Position numbers and translations under genes: made by a program. From Altererythrobacter sp. (GTDB lineage Bacteria; Pseudomonadota; Alphaproteobacteria; Sphingomonadales; Sphingomonadaceae), in NCBI GenBank assembly GCA_016793865.1, contig JAEULJ010000001.1, forward strand, positions 975,496 through 1,039,495: a DNA stretch of 64,000 nt. The letters are read 5' to 3'. The notes under the pieces are model-generated. The model ran no database searches, had not been told where the DNA came from, and saw only the letters and a program-made list of their open reading frames with translations. Each line of letters begins with the position of its first letter. Positions within the stretch are counted from its first letter, which is position 1. Shown one piece after another: positions 50,192 through 60,700 of this stretch.

Positions 50192-51873
50192 GCGCGCGGC
50201 ACCTTCATCGCCAGAACCGCTCCGCCGGGAGCCGGCTCGACGGACAACTCGCCGCCAAGGCTGCGCATGATGTCGCGCGATATCACCAACCCCAGACCCA
50301 GCCCGGCCGGCTTGGTGGTGGCGAAGGGCTGGAAGAGCTGGTCCTGCGACCCAGCAAACCCCCTGCCGTTGTCGGCAACGCGCAGGATGCAGAAGCGTGC
50401 CTCGGCCTCCAGCGAGATGGCGATGGCGCCCCCGATTGTGTCCTCGATCGCGTCGAGCGCGTTCTGCAGCAGATTGACCAGCACCTGTTCCAGGCGGACG
50501 GGCTGGGCCAGCACCATGAGGCTCGGCAGCTCGCCTTCGGGGAGATCGATGGCTGCTCCGCTCCGCTCCACTCGGTCGCGCAGCAGCAACAGGGCCCCGT
50601 CTATGACTCGTCCGATCGGAAAGCGCTCGGGTTCGGCGTTGCCCCGGCGGGCGAAGCCGCGCAGCTCGCTCGTAATGCGCCCGATGCGGTCGACCATCTC
50701 CACGATGCGCGCGAAATTCGATCGCGCCTCCGCCACTTCGCCTTGGTCGATCAGCTTGGCGCCGTTTTCGGCAAAGACCTGCACGGCGGCGACGGGCTGG
50801 TTGATTTCATGGCCGATGCCCGCGGTGACCTGACCCAGAATGGCGAGGCGGTTAGCCTGGCCGAGCTGCTCGCGCAGGTCATGGGTCCGGTGTTCAACCA
50901 GCAGCTGCGCTCGTGCCTCGCGGCGGCGCTTGAGTATCAGCGCGAGTGCGGCGATGCTTCCGGCCGCCAGCAAGGCGAGCAGCGCGTAGAGACGCGCGCG
51001 AGTGATCGCCGCAGCCGCCTGCTGGGCCGGATCGATCAGGAGATGGAGGCTCCAGCCGCTGAAGTCGACTGGCTGGTTGGCGTCGAGCGGCGACCCTGCC
51101 CCGGCACCTTCCTGCCCGCGTGTTCCAACCTTGAGCGGCGAAAGCTGCACGACGCCGAAGTCGCGCTCGTCGCGAAATGGTTCGCGCTGAGCCTCCAGCG
51201 TGGGGCGGGTGGTCCTGAAGCGCCAGGCTTCATTGCTGGTAATCAGCACCACGCCGTCGCGGTCGGACACGAAGACGCTTGCGCCTGCCTTACGCCAGCT
51301 CGCCTCCAGGTCGCCGAACTCCACCTTGACCGCCACGATTCCGACGGGCCGTCCGCCGGCCTCGACGCGCTGGGCGATGTAGAGGCCGGGCATGCCGCTG
51401 ACCGTGCCCAGCGCGAACTGCGTGGCGGCGCCCCGGCGCATTGCGTCGCGGAAATAGGGGCGGAAGCTGTAGTCGGACCCGACGAAGCTGGTCGCGAGAC
51501 GCCAGTTGCTCGCCGCCAGCGTGGTGCCGGATGTGTCCATCAGATAGATCGCGGCCGCGCTGGTGCGGGTGGCGAGATCCTCGAAGCGCCGGTCCAACGA
51601 GGGCGCGCGAGGCGACCCGGCGGCCAGCACGTCGCGAACCTCCGAGTCGTCGGCAAGCACGAGTGGGACGAGGCTGAACTTGTCCAGCTCGGCCTCTAGC
51701 CCGGCCGCCAGTATTGCGGCCTGATCGTTCGCGTCGGCGCGGGCGGCGCGATAGGCGGCATCGCGCGCTTCGCCATCGAGCAGCCGCAGCGCGGCCGCCC
51801 CTGCTCCAAGCACGACAGCGGCGGATACGGCGGCAGCGATCAGGCGCGTGCGAGCGGGCGACCATTCAGGCAT
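50188..51873 (-). CDS. dctB: DctB-like sensor histidine kinase
   Basis: A 561-residue membrane kinase. An N-terminal helix (LIAAAVSAAVVLGAGAAALR), a periplasmic double-PAS/Cache domain with YFRDAMRRGAATQFALGTVS and GLYIAQRVEAGGRPVGIVAV, and a second helix (LYALLALLAAGSIAALALIL) precede the kinase. H box GQVTAGIGHEINQPVAAVQV; N box LVNLLQNALDAI; G boxes VADNGRGF and GLGLGLVISRDIM. It should sense C4-dicarboxylates. The start at 51873 is preferred to 51945 because the operator dyads would otherwise lie inside the gene. Confidence 0.9.
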   Translation of the reverse strand: MPEWSPARTRLIAAAVSAAVVLGAGAAALRLLDGEARDAAYRAARADANDQAAILAAGLEAELDKFSLVPLVLADDSEVRDVLAAGSPRAPSLDRRFEDLATRTSAAAIYLMDTSGTTLAASNWRLATSFVGSDYSFRPYFRDAMRRGAATQFALGTVSGMPGLYIAQRVEAGGRPVGIVAVKVEFGDLEASWRKAGASVFVSDRDGVVLITSNEAWRFRTTRPTLEAQREPFRDERDFGVVQLSPLKVGTRGQEGAGAGSPLDANQPVDFSGWSLHLLIDPAQQAAAAITRARLYALLALLAAGSIAALALILKRRREARAQLLVEHRTHDLREQLGQANRLAILGQVTAGIGHEINQPVAAVQVFAENGAKLIDQGEVAEARSNFARIVEMVDRIGRITSELRGFARRGNAEPERFPIGRVIDGALLLLRDRVERSGAAIDLPEGELPSLMVLAQPVRLEQVLVNLLQNALDAIEDTIGGAIAISLEAEARFCILRVADNGRGFAGSQDQLFQPFATTKPAGLGLGLVISRDIMRSLGGELSVEPAPGGAVLAMKVPRA

Positions 51874-51882
51874 CCGACCATG

Positions 51883-51900
51883 TGTCCGAAAATCCGCACA
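51883..51900. promoter_or_regulatory. Candidate DctD-binding dyad 1
   Basis: TGTCCG-AAAATC-CGCACA, a dyad with six-base arms (one mismatch) and a six-base spacer, between the divergent dctB and dctA genes. Its partner is 32 bp away, three helical turns. Confidence 0.5.
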
Positions 51901-51914
51901 AATGGCAATAGAAC

Positions 51915-51932
51915 AGTGCGAACTTTCGGACA
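51915..51932. promoter_or_regulatory. Candidate DctD-binding dyad 2
   Basis: AGTGCG-AACTTT-CGGACA is the inverted near-copy of dyad 1 (TGTCCGAAA then CGCAC on the other strand). Same arm and spacer lengths; centre-to-centre distance 32 bp. Confidence 0.5.
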
Positions 51933-52064
51933 GATTGCGCGCCATTCTCTGCTATCTATCGGAATATATTTACTAAAGTCGAAAGGGGTGTTGGGGTATT
52001 CCTCCGCATTTCTGGCGCACTAACGTAGTGTGGCGAACGTAATGTTCGTGGGAGAGAGAACGTC

Positions 52065-53444
52065 ATGCAACCCCAAGCGGAGGCCGCCGGGCCGCCATCG
52101 GTACGCGTTGCCTGGTATCGCCGGCTCTATGTCCAGGTCGTCCTGGCCATCGTGGTCGGAGCGCTGCTGGGACATTTCTTCCCGGATTTGGGTCTGTCGC
52201 TCAAGCCGCTAGGGGATGGCTTCATAGCGCTGGTGAAGATGATCATCGCCCCGGTCATATTCATTACGGTCGCGACCGGGATCGCCGGAATGCGCGACAT
52301 GACGAGCGTTGGAGGGGTCGCCGCCAAGGCGCTGATCTACTTCTTCACCGTTTCGACCTTCGCTTTGGTCGTCGGGCTTGTAGTTGCCAATGTGGTGCGG
52401 CCCGGAGCCGGGCTTGACATCGATCCCGCCTCGCTCGACCCGGCGGCAGTAGCCCAATATGCGCAAACCGCGCACGAGCAGACTCTGTCCGGCTTCCTGC
52501 TCGCCATCATCCCCGAAACGCTCATATCCGCGCTGACCAGTGGCAGTATTCTCCAGGCGCTGCTGGTGGCCATCCTCACAGGCGTCGCCATCGCGCTGAC
52601 CCGGCCGCGCAGCGATCTCGTGCACGACATGCTCGTGGCCGGGGGCGAGGTGGTCTTCAAGCTCGTCCACATGCTCATGAAGCTGGCACCGATCGGTGCG
52701 TTTGGGGCGATCGCCTTCACCATCGGCAGCTTCGGCATCGGCACGCTGGCGCAACTCGCGGGGCTGGTAGCCACATTCTACATCACCTCGCTGCTGTTCG
52801 TGCTGCTGGTGCTTGGAGCGATCGCATGGGCTGGGGGTTTCTCGATACTCTCGCTGATCCGCTTTCTGCGCGAGGAGCTGCTGCTGGTGCTCGGGACCTC
52901 CTCGTCCGAGGCAGCCCTGCCCAGCCTGCTGGAAAAGCTCGAGGTCGCCGGCTGCAGGCGCAGCGTGGTCGGGCTCGTCGTGCCGACCGGCTATTCGTTC
53001 AATCTCGACGGCACCAACATCTACATGACACTGGCCGCGCTGTTCATCGCGCAGGCACTCGGCATCGAACTTTCGCTGGGCGAGCAGGTCTCGCTGGTCC
53101 TTGTCGCGATGGTCAGTTCGAAGGGGGCGGCCGGCGTGACCGGCGCGGGCTTCGTGATCCTCGCGGCCACACTCTCGGTGGTGCCCTCCGTGCCGGTAGC
53201 GGGCATGGCGCTCATCCTGGGCATCGATCGTTTCATGAGCGAATGCCGCGCGCTCACGAATTTCATCGGCAATGCGGTGGCCACGATTGTGGTCGCGAAG
53301 TGGGAAGGCGCGCTCGACAAGGAGCGGCTCGCCGCGGCGATGGCGGGCAGGCCGTTCCCGCTGCCGCCGCGCGACAGCGAACGTCATGAACGGACCACGA
53401 TTGGCCACGAGCCTGCCGTTGCGGCAGCGGCAGACAGGGCATGA
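52065..53444 (+). CDS. dctA: Dicarboxylate/amino acid:cation symporter, DctA-like
   Basis: A 459-residue DAACS-family transporter. The eight-helix/two-hairpin fold is visible, with the first hairpin [18 protein letters not shown] (serine-rich motif), helix 7 [20 protein letters not shown] (NLDGT motif) and the second hairpin [19 protein letters not shown]. It imports succinate, fumarate, malate or related acids with protons or sodium. ATG at 52065 follows GGGAGAGAG. Divergent from dctBD, which probably controls it; the next gene overlaps its stop. Confidence 0.93.
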   Translation: MQPQAEAAGPPSVRVAWYRRLYVQVVLAIVVGALLGHFFPDLGLSLKPLGDGFIALVKMIIAPVIFITVATGIAGMRDMTSVGGVAAKALIYFFTVSTFALVVGLVVANVVRPGAGLDIDPASLDPAAVAQYAQTAHEQTLSGFLLAIIPETLISALTSGSILQALLVAILTGVAIALTRPRSDLVHDMLVAGGEVVFKLVHMLMKLAPIGAFGAIAFTIGSFGIGTLAQLAGLVATFYITSLLFVLLVLGAIAWAGGFSILSLIRFLREELLLVLGTSSSEAALPSLLEKLEVAGCRRSVVGLVVPTGYSFNLDGTNIYMTLAALFIAQALGIELSLGEQVSLVLVAMVSSKGAAGVTGAGFVILAATLSVVPSVPVAGMALILGIDRFMSECRALTNFIGNAVATIVVAKWEGALDKERLAAAMAGRPFPLPPRDSERHERTTIGHEPAVAAAADRA

Positions 53445-54388
53445 TCGGCCGCCGTAGCCTCCTGTCCGGCGCTGCGGGCCTGATGGCGACGGGAGCGTTT
53501 CCCATCGGCTCTGCGCGCGCTGCCGAACTCGAGGAGATACCCCTGTGGCCGGGGCGGCCACCCGGCCGGGGCGAGGTTCGCGGCCCGGAAAAGATCGGCA
53601 ACGCTGGCGCGGGCAAGGGTGCGGTTTCCAACGTTTCGACGCCGCGCCTGCGGGTGTACCGCCCGCGCAAGCCCAATGGCATGGCCGTCATCCTGTGCGG
53701 CGGCGGCGGCTATTTCCGCATCCAGCTCGAAAAGGAGAGCACGCCGGCCGCCCTCTGGCTGCAGGAACGCGGCTACACCGCCTTCGACCTGATCTATCGC
53801 CTTCCCGCCGACGGCTGGGAGGCGAGCGTGCCATTCGCCGATGCCCAGCGGGCGATGAAAATCGTGCGCAGTCGTGCCGCCGAATTTGCCCTGCGCGAGG
53901 ATCGCATCGGCATCCTCGGCTTTTCCGCCGGCGGTCATCTCGCCGGCTTCACCGCGCTCCAGCCCGACCGCAAGCTCTATGCCGGCAGCGACAGCATCGA
54001 GCGCTTCCCGGCTCGCCCGGATTTCGCGGCGCTGCTCTTTCCGGTGGTGTCGCTCCGCCCGCCCTTCACCACCACCCGCACTCGCCGGGAGATCGTGGGC
54101 CGGGATCCCGACGTCGCCGCGCAGGAAGCCTGGTCGCTCGATACCTATGCGGCCAAGGATGCCCCGCCGATCATTCAGTTTTCGACCACCGACGATCCCA
54201 CGACCCCGCCTGGCCACAATATCGCTCTCTACGAAGCGCTGGTGCGCGCCGGGGCCCGCCCCGAACTGCATATTTTCGCCGAGGGCGGGCATGGCTGGGG
54301 ACTTGGGACGCCGGACCAGCCGCTGAGCCAGTGGCCGACGATATTCGAGACCTGGCTGCGCGCCAGGTTCCCGGACCATACAAGATAA
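53441..54388 (+). CDS. Secreted alpha/beta hydrolase, Tat signal
   Basis: A 315-residue hydrolase of the acetyl-xylan-esterase/BD-FAE-like group. The N-terminus [19 protein letters not shown] is a Tat-like signal. Core marks: [18 protein letters not shown], nucleophile [11 protein letters not shown], acidic residue region [11 protein letters not shown] and histidine GGHGWGLG. It probably deacylates a sugar or glycoside ester in the periplasm. Start overlaps the dctA stop, so the two are co-translated. Confidence 0.88.
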   Translation: MIGRRSLLSGAAGLMATGAFPIGSARAAELEEIPLWPGRPPGRGEVRGPEKIGNAGAGKGAVSNVSTPRLRVYRPRKPNGMAVILCGGGGYFRIQLEKESTPAALWLQERGYTAFDLIYRLPADGWEASVPFADAQRAMKIVRSRAAEFALREDRIGILGFSAGGHLAGFTALQPDRKLYAGSDSIERFPARPDFAALLFPVVSLRPPFTTTRTRREIVGRDPDVAAQEAWSLDTYAAKDAPPIIQFSTTDDPTTPPGHNIALYEALVRAGARPELHIFAEGGHGWGLGTPDQPLSQWPTIFETWLRARFPDHTR

Positions 54389-54395
54389 CAGGGAG

Positions 54396-57300
54396 ATGAT
54401 GATGCGTATCAGCACGATGGCAAAGGTAGCGCTGCTTTGCGGCAGCGGCCTGTGGACCGTGTCCGCAATGGCGCAGAGCGCCCCCGCCAACGCCCCGGCC
54501 GCCGCTGCGGACACGGGCGAAACTGCGGCAACCGACACGGTCGAGGCGCAGGACGAGATCATCGTCATCGGCACGCAGATCCAGGGCGCCCAGATCGACG
54601 AGGTGCTGCCGGTCACCGTGCTCGACGAGACGGCGATCGAGAACACCGGCGCGTCTTCGGGTGACGAGCTGTTCCGCTCGATCCCGCAAGCCGGAACCGT
54701 CGCCTTCAACGAGCAGAACTCCAGCACGGTCAACAATGTGCGCGGCGATGTCGGCTCGATCAACCTGCGCGACCTGGGCACCGGCAATACGCTGCTGCTG
54801 ATCAACGGGCGCCGCATGACCCTGCATCCGGGTTTCCAGACAGAGTTGCTCGTTCCCGTCGTCTCGTCGGACACCAACGAGATTTCGCCGGGTTCGGTGC
54901 GGCGGATCGAGGTGCTGCGTGACGGCGCCTCGGCCATCTATGGCGCGGATGCCGTCGCCGGGGTGGTGAATACTGTGCTCAGGGGCAAACGCCGGGGCGG
55001 CTTCGTCGAAGGCGACTACCGCCTCTACGATGGCACCAGCATGTACGGCTACCAGCTGAGCGGCGGATATGGCTTCGACTTCGCCGAGGGGCGCGGCAAC
55101 CTCACCGTCTATGGCGGCTATTACTACGAAAGCGGGATGTCGAATTCGGAAAGGCGCTATGCGGCCGACGACGATCGGCTGGCGCTGGTTGCGGGCACCG
55201 ACTTCGAAGGCGACGCCTCGTTCAACAACCGCAACACCTTCGGCCCCTTCGGCCAGTTCGACATCCAGCAGCCGGCCAACCGCACCCCGATCAACGATGA
55301 TGACTTCTTCCTCCAGCCCAGCAGTTTCACCGGCTGCCGCCTCCAGTTCGGCAACGGCATCTGCGCGCGCAACGGGGAAACCCCCGTGGCGGCGGTTCGC
55401 TACAACACGATATTCGGCAACAGCCTGTTCAGCCGCAAGAACCGCTACAATGCCAGCGCGCTGCTCAGCTATGAACTGAACGACAGCGTCGAGGCCTATT
55501 TCGAAGGCAGCTATTACCGTTCGGAGAACCGCCGCACGATCGACGCCGCTGCCATTCTCAGCGCCGTGCCGGTCGGCATTTCGCGCGACGCCTATTACAA
55601 TCCCTTCGGCCCCACCACGCGCAACGGCCAGCCCAATCCGCAGCGTCTCCCGGGGACCACCATCCCCGCCACTGGCTCGGACGTGATCATGGAGCGCTAT
55701 CGCTTCGTCGACGTCGGCAACCGGGGCGTGTCCGTCGACAAGGACACCTATCGGATGGTCGCCGGGCTGCGCGGCGATCTGGGCGCATGGACCTTCGACA
55801 CCGGCTTCCTCTACTCCGAAGCGAACATGGTCGACCGCGAGAGCAACCGCGTTTCGCTCACCCTGCTTCAGCAGCAGCTCAACAAGACCACCCCCGATGC
55901 CTACAACCCCTTCAACGGCGGCTGTCTGGGCGATCCGGGCCAAGGCGATTGCACGCCCAGCCCCCAAGCTTCCATCGATCCGTTCCGTATAGAGGTTTTC
56001 CGCAAGGGCGGCACCAGCCTGGCGCTGGCCGATTTCAAGCTCAGCCGTGACGATTTGTTCACATTGCCCGGCGGTAATCTGGGTGTCGCGGCGGGCGTGG
56101 AATGGCGCCGGGAGACATTCTACGATGATCGCGACCCGCGGCTCGACGGCACCATCACCTTCACCGACAGCGTGACCGGGGTCTTCAACGGCAGCGACGT
56201 CGCCGGAACTACCCAGTCGGCGGACACCAGGGGGAGGCGCGACGTCTACTCGGCCTTTGGCGAGCTGTTCGTGCCCGTTGTCAGCCCGGAGATGAACATC
56301 CCGCTGGTGCGATCGTTCAACGTCCAGCTGGCCGGCCGCGTAGAGCGCTTCTCCGACATCCGCGCGACCGCCGCAGTCCCGCGCATTGCCGCTGCATGGA
56401 CCACCATTCCGGGCGTCACCTTCCGCGGTGCCTGGTCGCGCGGTTTCCGTGCCCCCAACCTGGTCCAGGTCAACGACCAGGGAACGACCCGTTCCAACAC
56501 CCGCGACGATTTCGTGGTCTGCCAGGCGCAGGTCCGCAAGGGGATCATCGCAGATCTGGGCGCCTGCCCGGGCGCCGGTGTCATCAGCCTGCGTTCGGGT
56601 AGCGAAAACCTGGTTCCCGAAAACAGCACCAGTCTCAATCTCGGCGTCGTGCTCGAACCCGAGTTCATTCCAGGCCTGACGCTGACCGCCGATTACTGGC
56701 GGGTGAAGCAGACCGGGCTGGTGGGCACCTTCGGCGATGGCAATGCCATCGCGCTCGATCTGCTGCGCCGGCTGAACGGCAGCACCAACCCCAATGTCGT
56801 CCGCCTGGCACCTACCGCCGACGACATCGCGCTGTTCGCCGGGACCGGTCTCGATCCTGTAGGACGCATCGACTATGTGATCGACGATTACCTGAACCTC
56901 GACAGCCGGGTCTCGCGCGGGCTCGACTTCGGGATGCTCTACCGGGTGCCCGACTTCGGCGCCGGGCGTTTCCGGCTAAGCCTGAACGTCGCGCGCCTGC
57001 TCGGCTTCGTCCAGTCCGCCAGTGCCGATGGCCAGGAACTGGTCGATGCGGTCGCCGCCGGCACCTTGCCGCTCGACGTGTCGGTTGGGGGACTCGGCCA
57101 GCTGCTGGAAGTCAACGGCCGGCCCAAATGGCGCGCCAGCGGCGCGATCAACTGGGAGAAGGGCCCGCTGCAGCTGGGCCTTTACGGCCAATATGTCGGC
57201 AAGGTCTACGACACCAGCGTGGTCCGCGACACTCTGGTGGTTTCCGACGATCCGAATGCGAACTTCTTCCCCGTCAGCGACTGGTTCACGATGAACTTCT

Positions 57301-57476
57301 CGATCGCCTACACGATCACCAGCCAGACCGCGCTCGATGGCACCCGCCTGCGTTTCGCGATCAACAATCTGTTCGATCGCGATCCCCCGCTGGCCGATGA
57401 GGATTATGGATTCTTCAGCGATCTGCACAGCGCGCGTGGACGGGTCTTCCAGATCGAGTTGCGGAAGACGTTCTGA
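54396..57476 (+). CDS. TonB-dependent receptor, large form
   Basis: A 1026-residue outer-membrane receptor. A signal peptide (TMAKVALLCGSGLWTVSAMA) precedes a low-complexity Ala/Thr stretch, a TonB-box-like DEIIVIGTQIQG and a plug (SINLRDLGTGNTLLLINGRR, IEVLRDGASAIYGADAVAGV). A large barrel ends in FQIELRKTF with the terminal phenylalanine. Cysteines in the loops (TGCRLQFGNGICAR) may form disulfides. It lies seven bases after the hydrolase, so receptor, hydrolase and DctA look like one uptake operon. Confidence 0.94.
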   Translation: MMMRISTMAKVALLCGSGLWTVSAMAQSAPANAPAAAADTGETAATDTVEAQDEIIVIGTQIQGAQIDEVLPVTVLDETAIENTGASSGDELFRSIPQAGTVAFNEQNSSTVNNVRGDVGSINLRDLGTGNTLLLINGRRMTLHPGFQTELLVPVVSSDTNEISPGSVRRIEVLRDGASAIYGADAVAGVVNTVLRGKRRGGFVEGDYRLYDGTSMYGYQLSGGYGFDFAEGRGNLTVYGGYYYESGMSNSERRYAADDDRLALVAGTDFEGDASFNNRNTFGPFGQFDIQQPANRTPINDDDFFLQPSSFTGCRLQFGNGICARNGETPVAAVRYNTIFGNSLFSRKNRYNASALLSYELNDSVEAYFEGSYYRSENRRTIDAAAILSAVPVGISRDAYYNPFGPTTRNGQPNPQRLPGTTIPATGSDVIMERYRFVDVGNRGVSVDKDTYRMVAGLRGDLGAWTFDTGFLYSEANMVDRESNRVSLTLLQQQLNKTTPDAYNPFNGGCLGDPGQGDCTPSPQASIDPFRIEVFRKGGTSLALADFKLSRDDLFTLPGGNLGVAAGVEWRRETFYDDRDPRLDGTITFTDSVTGVFNGSDVAGTTQSADTRGRRDVYSAFGELFVPVVSPEMNIPLVRSFNVQLAGRVERFSDIRATAAVPRIAAAWTTIPGVTFRGAWSRGFRAPNLVQVNDQGTTRSNTRDDFVVCQAQVRKGIIADLGACPGAGVISLRSGSENLVPENSTSLNLGVVLEPEFIPGLTLTADYWRVKQTGLVGTFGDGNAIALDLLRRLNGSTNPNVVRLAPTADDIALFAGTGLDPVGRIDYVIDDYLNLDSRVSRGLDFGMLYRVPDFGAGRFRLSLNVARLLGFVQSASADGQELVDAVAAGTLPLDVSVGGLGQLLEVNGRPKWRASGAINWEKGPLQLGLYGQYVGKVYDTSVVRDTLVVSDDPNANFFPVSDWFTMNFSIAYTITSQTALDGTRLRFAINNLFDRDPPLADEDYGFFSDLHSARGRVFQIELRKTF

Positions 57477-57724
57477 ACCTGCGGGTGGCCGGGGCCTCAA
57501 GGTTTCGGCGCTCCTGGCGCGAACACTGATGGTGGACCGGGGCGCAAAGCGTCCCGGCGTGGGCGGCGGGCGAGTCCGGCTGCGCGACCGCGGCGTTCGC
57601 GATTTCCTTCGGCTTCGAAGTTGCGGCAGCGGCGAGGTGGGGGACCATCTCGCTGCCTGCCATCGCTCACGCTCCGGCGCCCGGCCGGCATTGCGGATCG
57701 GGCGTGTGGGCAATGTCCCCCGCG

Positions 57725-60700
57725 CTAGTCCCCGCGCGTGGTCGGATAGGCGGGGGCCCTTTCGCGATCGATCGGCGGGTTCGCCTTCAGGTCCGCCAGC
57801 ACTTGCGCGATAGCGGCATCGAGCTGGGTGTCGCGGCCTTCCTCCAACGCCAGCTGGTCCAGTTCCACCGGCATGTCGGGAACGGTACCGACGTTCTCGA
57901 TCACCCATTGGCCGTCAGGGCCAAAGGCGCGGAAGAAGGGCACGGTGATATAGCCGCCATCCACGAGCGCGGGGTTCGCGCTGATGCCGATCAGCCCGCC
58001 CCAGGTCCGGGTTCCGATGAGCCTGCCGAGCCCCTTCTGCTGAAAGGCCCAGGGCATGAAGTCGCCGCCCGATCCCGCATCCTGGTCGATCAGCATCGCC
58101 TTGGGCCCGAGGATCGCGCCGCCCGGTGTGTCGAAGACCAGTCCTTCGCGGTCCTTCCAGCCCGAAAGGCGCGTGCGTCCCAGCACTTCGATCACGTAAT
58201 TGGCCGCTTGTCCGCCGCCGTTGGAACGATCATCCAGGATCAGCGCCGGCTTGTCCGCCTGGGCGAAGAACATGCGGTTGAAGAACGTGAACCCGTCACC
58301 GGCGGTGTTGGGCATATAGACATAGGCGATCTTGCCGCCGCTGGCGCGGTCCACCTTGCGGCGGTTGTCTTCGATCCAGCCCCATAGCCGCAGGCGGCTC
58401 TCGTCCCCGACCGGTTCGACCACGACTTCGCGGCGCCCGGCCCCCGAGGGGTCGCTCGCCAGCGTCAGCTGGACCTGCCCGCCGGCCGCGCCGGACAGCA
58501 GCTCGAAGATGTTGTCGCGCGCGGTCAGATCGCGGCCGCCTACCGCCAGGATGTATTCGCCTTCGCGTGCGGCAACGCCCGGGGCCGCGAGCGGCGCGGC
58601 GAGTTGCGGGTTCCAGAACCCGCCGTCGTAGATCCTCGCGATGCGGTAGCGCCCGTTCTCGAGCTTGAAGTCGGCTCCCAGCAGCCCCGGTCGCGCCGAG
58701 GCGTTGGCATAGAGATCCCCACCCCCGGCACGATTATGCCCAACGCCGAGTTCGGCGATCATCTGCACGATCAGCGAGTTGAGGTCCTCGCGCCGGCCGG
58801 CGTGCGCGACGAGGGGCGCGTATTTTGCCCGGACCGCGTTCCAGTCGATGCCGTGCATGGCCGGATCGTAGAAATACTCCTTCTCCATCCGCCAGGCGTC
58901 GTTGAAGATCTGCGCCCATTCGACCCCCGGATCGATCATCATCCGCACGCCCGACAGGTCGATGGGCTTGACCTCCAGCTTCTTGCCCGCCTCCGCGAAG
59001 GCCAGCTTCGCGCCGGGCTGGCGGATAAGCAGCTTGTTCCCCTCGGCATCCATCTCGATGCCGGTAACTCCGCGCGTCAGGGTCTCGGCCTTGCGCTCCT
59101 TGAAATCGAACCGGATCAGTTCCGCATCGGCCTGAAGCGCCTCGAAATCCGTCTCGGCGGACCCGCCCGGCTGGACCGAGCGCACATAGTAGAGCGCACC
59201 GTCCTTGCCCGCCGCGAGCGAGGAATAGAACGCTTCGCCCACGGGCAATGCGACCACGCGATGGATGAGATCGGTCGGATCGACCGCGATCACGGGGGCT
59301 GGGGCGGGGGTCTTCTTGTCCTTGGCCTTTTTGGTGGCTGGCTCCGCTGAAGCCTTGTCGGCGTCGGAGGCTTCGCCTTCGTCTGCGAGGATGGGGGCGA
59401 CCGGCGATTTTCCGTCTCGCTCCAGTACGGCCGCATAGATGCCCGAACGGAGCGGCTGCTCCTGGGTCGTCATGTCGAGGCCCACCTGCGCGGGGCCGGA
59501 ATTGGTCGAAGCAGTGAAGAACAGCAGCTTGCCGTCACGGCTGAATGTCGGCGAGGATACGTCGGCGAAGTCGCCACTGACCGGGAAGGTCTGACCGGTC
59601 GCGAACTGATGGAGAAACAGCCCGGCATTGAAGTTGCGGCCTTCGTTGGTGAAGGCCACCCAACGGCCATCCGGCGAGACCGCGGCTTCGAACTGGGCGC
59701 CGTAGCCCATCTGCCGGCGTTGCGCGGTGGCGATCAGGGTCGAGCGACCGCTCGCTACGTCGAGGGCGCGCAGTTCGAGCCGATTGGTCGAATAGACGAT
59801 GGTCCCGCCCTTGCCGCCCCAGCCGATGAGCTGGTTGAACGCCCCGTCGAGCGGCAGCCGGCGCTGCTTGCCGGTGCCGGTCTGGTTTTCGATCACAAGC
59901 TGCTGCCGGGTGCCGTCGTCTTCGATGAAGGCAAGCTGTGTGCCGTTGGGGGACCAGATGCCGCTGTAGTTGCGGTTGGCCTGGCTGTTGGAAATGTTGC
60001 GGACGGCGCCCTGTTCGGTCGGAACGGTGAAGACCTCGCCGCGCGCGGTGACCGCGATCCGCGCCCCGCTCGGAGAGATATGCGCCTCTTCCATTGTCTT
60101 GGAGACATCGCGCCAGCCTGCTTGGCGTCCGGGAAAATCGGCATTGAGCGAGAGCGCGAGGGGCTGCGCGGGGCCGCCCGCGGGATCGACGAATTTCAGG
60201 CGCCCGCCCGCCTCATATACGATCCGGCCACCCTGGGCGGCCGCGCTTCGTATATCCCAGTCGCTTTCGTTCGTCAGCCGCGCGATGGCCTTGCTGGCCG
60301 GGTCGTAGCGATAGAGATTGTAGGTGCCGCCTTCCCGATCGGAGAGGAAATAGAGCTGCCCCGCCATCCACATCGGGTTGCGGTTGGTGGTGCGTTCGCT
60401 TCCGACCGTGTCGACAGTCTTGCCCTGGAAGTCGATGATCTGGATGGGCGGCGTGCTGCCGCCGCGATAGCCGCGCCAGCCCGCCGAACCTCCATCAAGC
60501 CCATTGTACCCCGATCCGAAGGGAACGGCCGCGAACCGCGCCCCGTCCTCGCTCCAGGCGCCATCGAAGACGCGCGCTTCGGAGATCTTGGTCGGAAGAC
60601 CGCCGTCCAAGCCGACCCGATAGAGCTGGCCTGACCGGCCGGCACGGCGCTCCCGTGGCGAAACGAACGAAACCGAGCGGCCGTCGCCCGACCAACCGAC

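Noticed and set aside
48788-50833. Plus-strand open frame of 681 codons
   Set aside because: Antisense of the dctBD genes, both of which have clear domains.
51950-52064. Sigma54 promoter for dctA
   Set aside because: No TGGCAC-N5-TTGC-like element was seen; consistent with the missing GAFTGA loop in the regulator.
54171-55967. Minus-strand open frame of 598 codons
   Set aside because: Antisense of the large TonB receptor; Val/Ala/Gly-rich composition typical of shadow frames.
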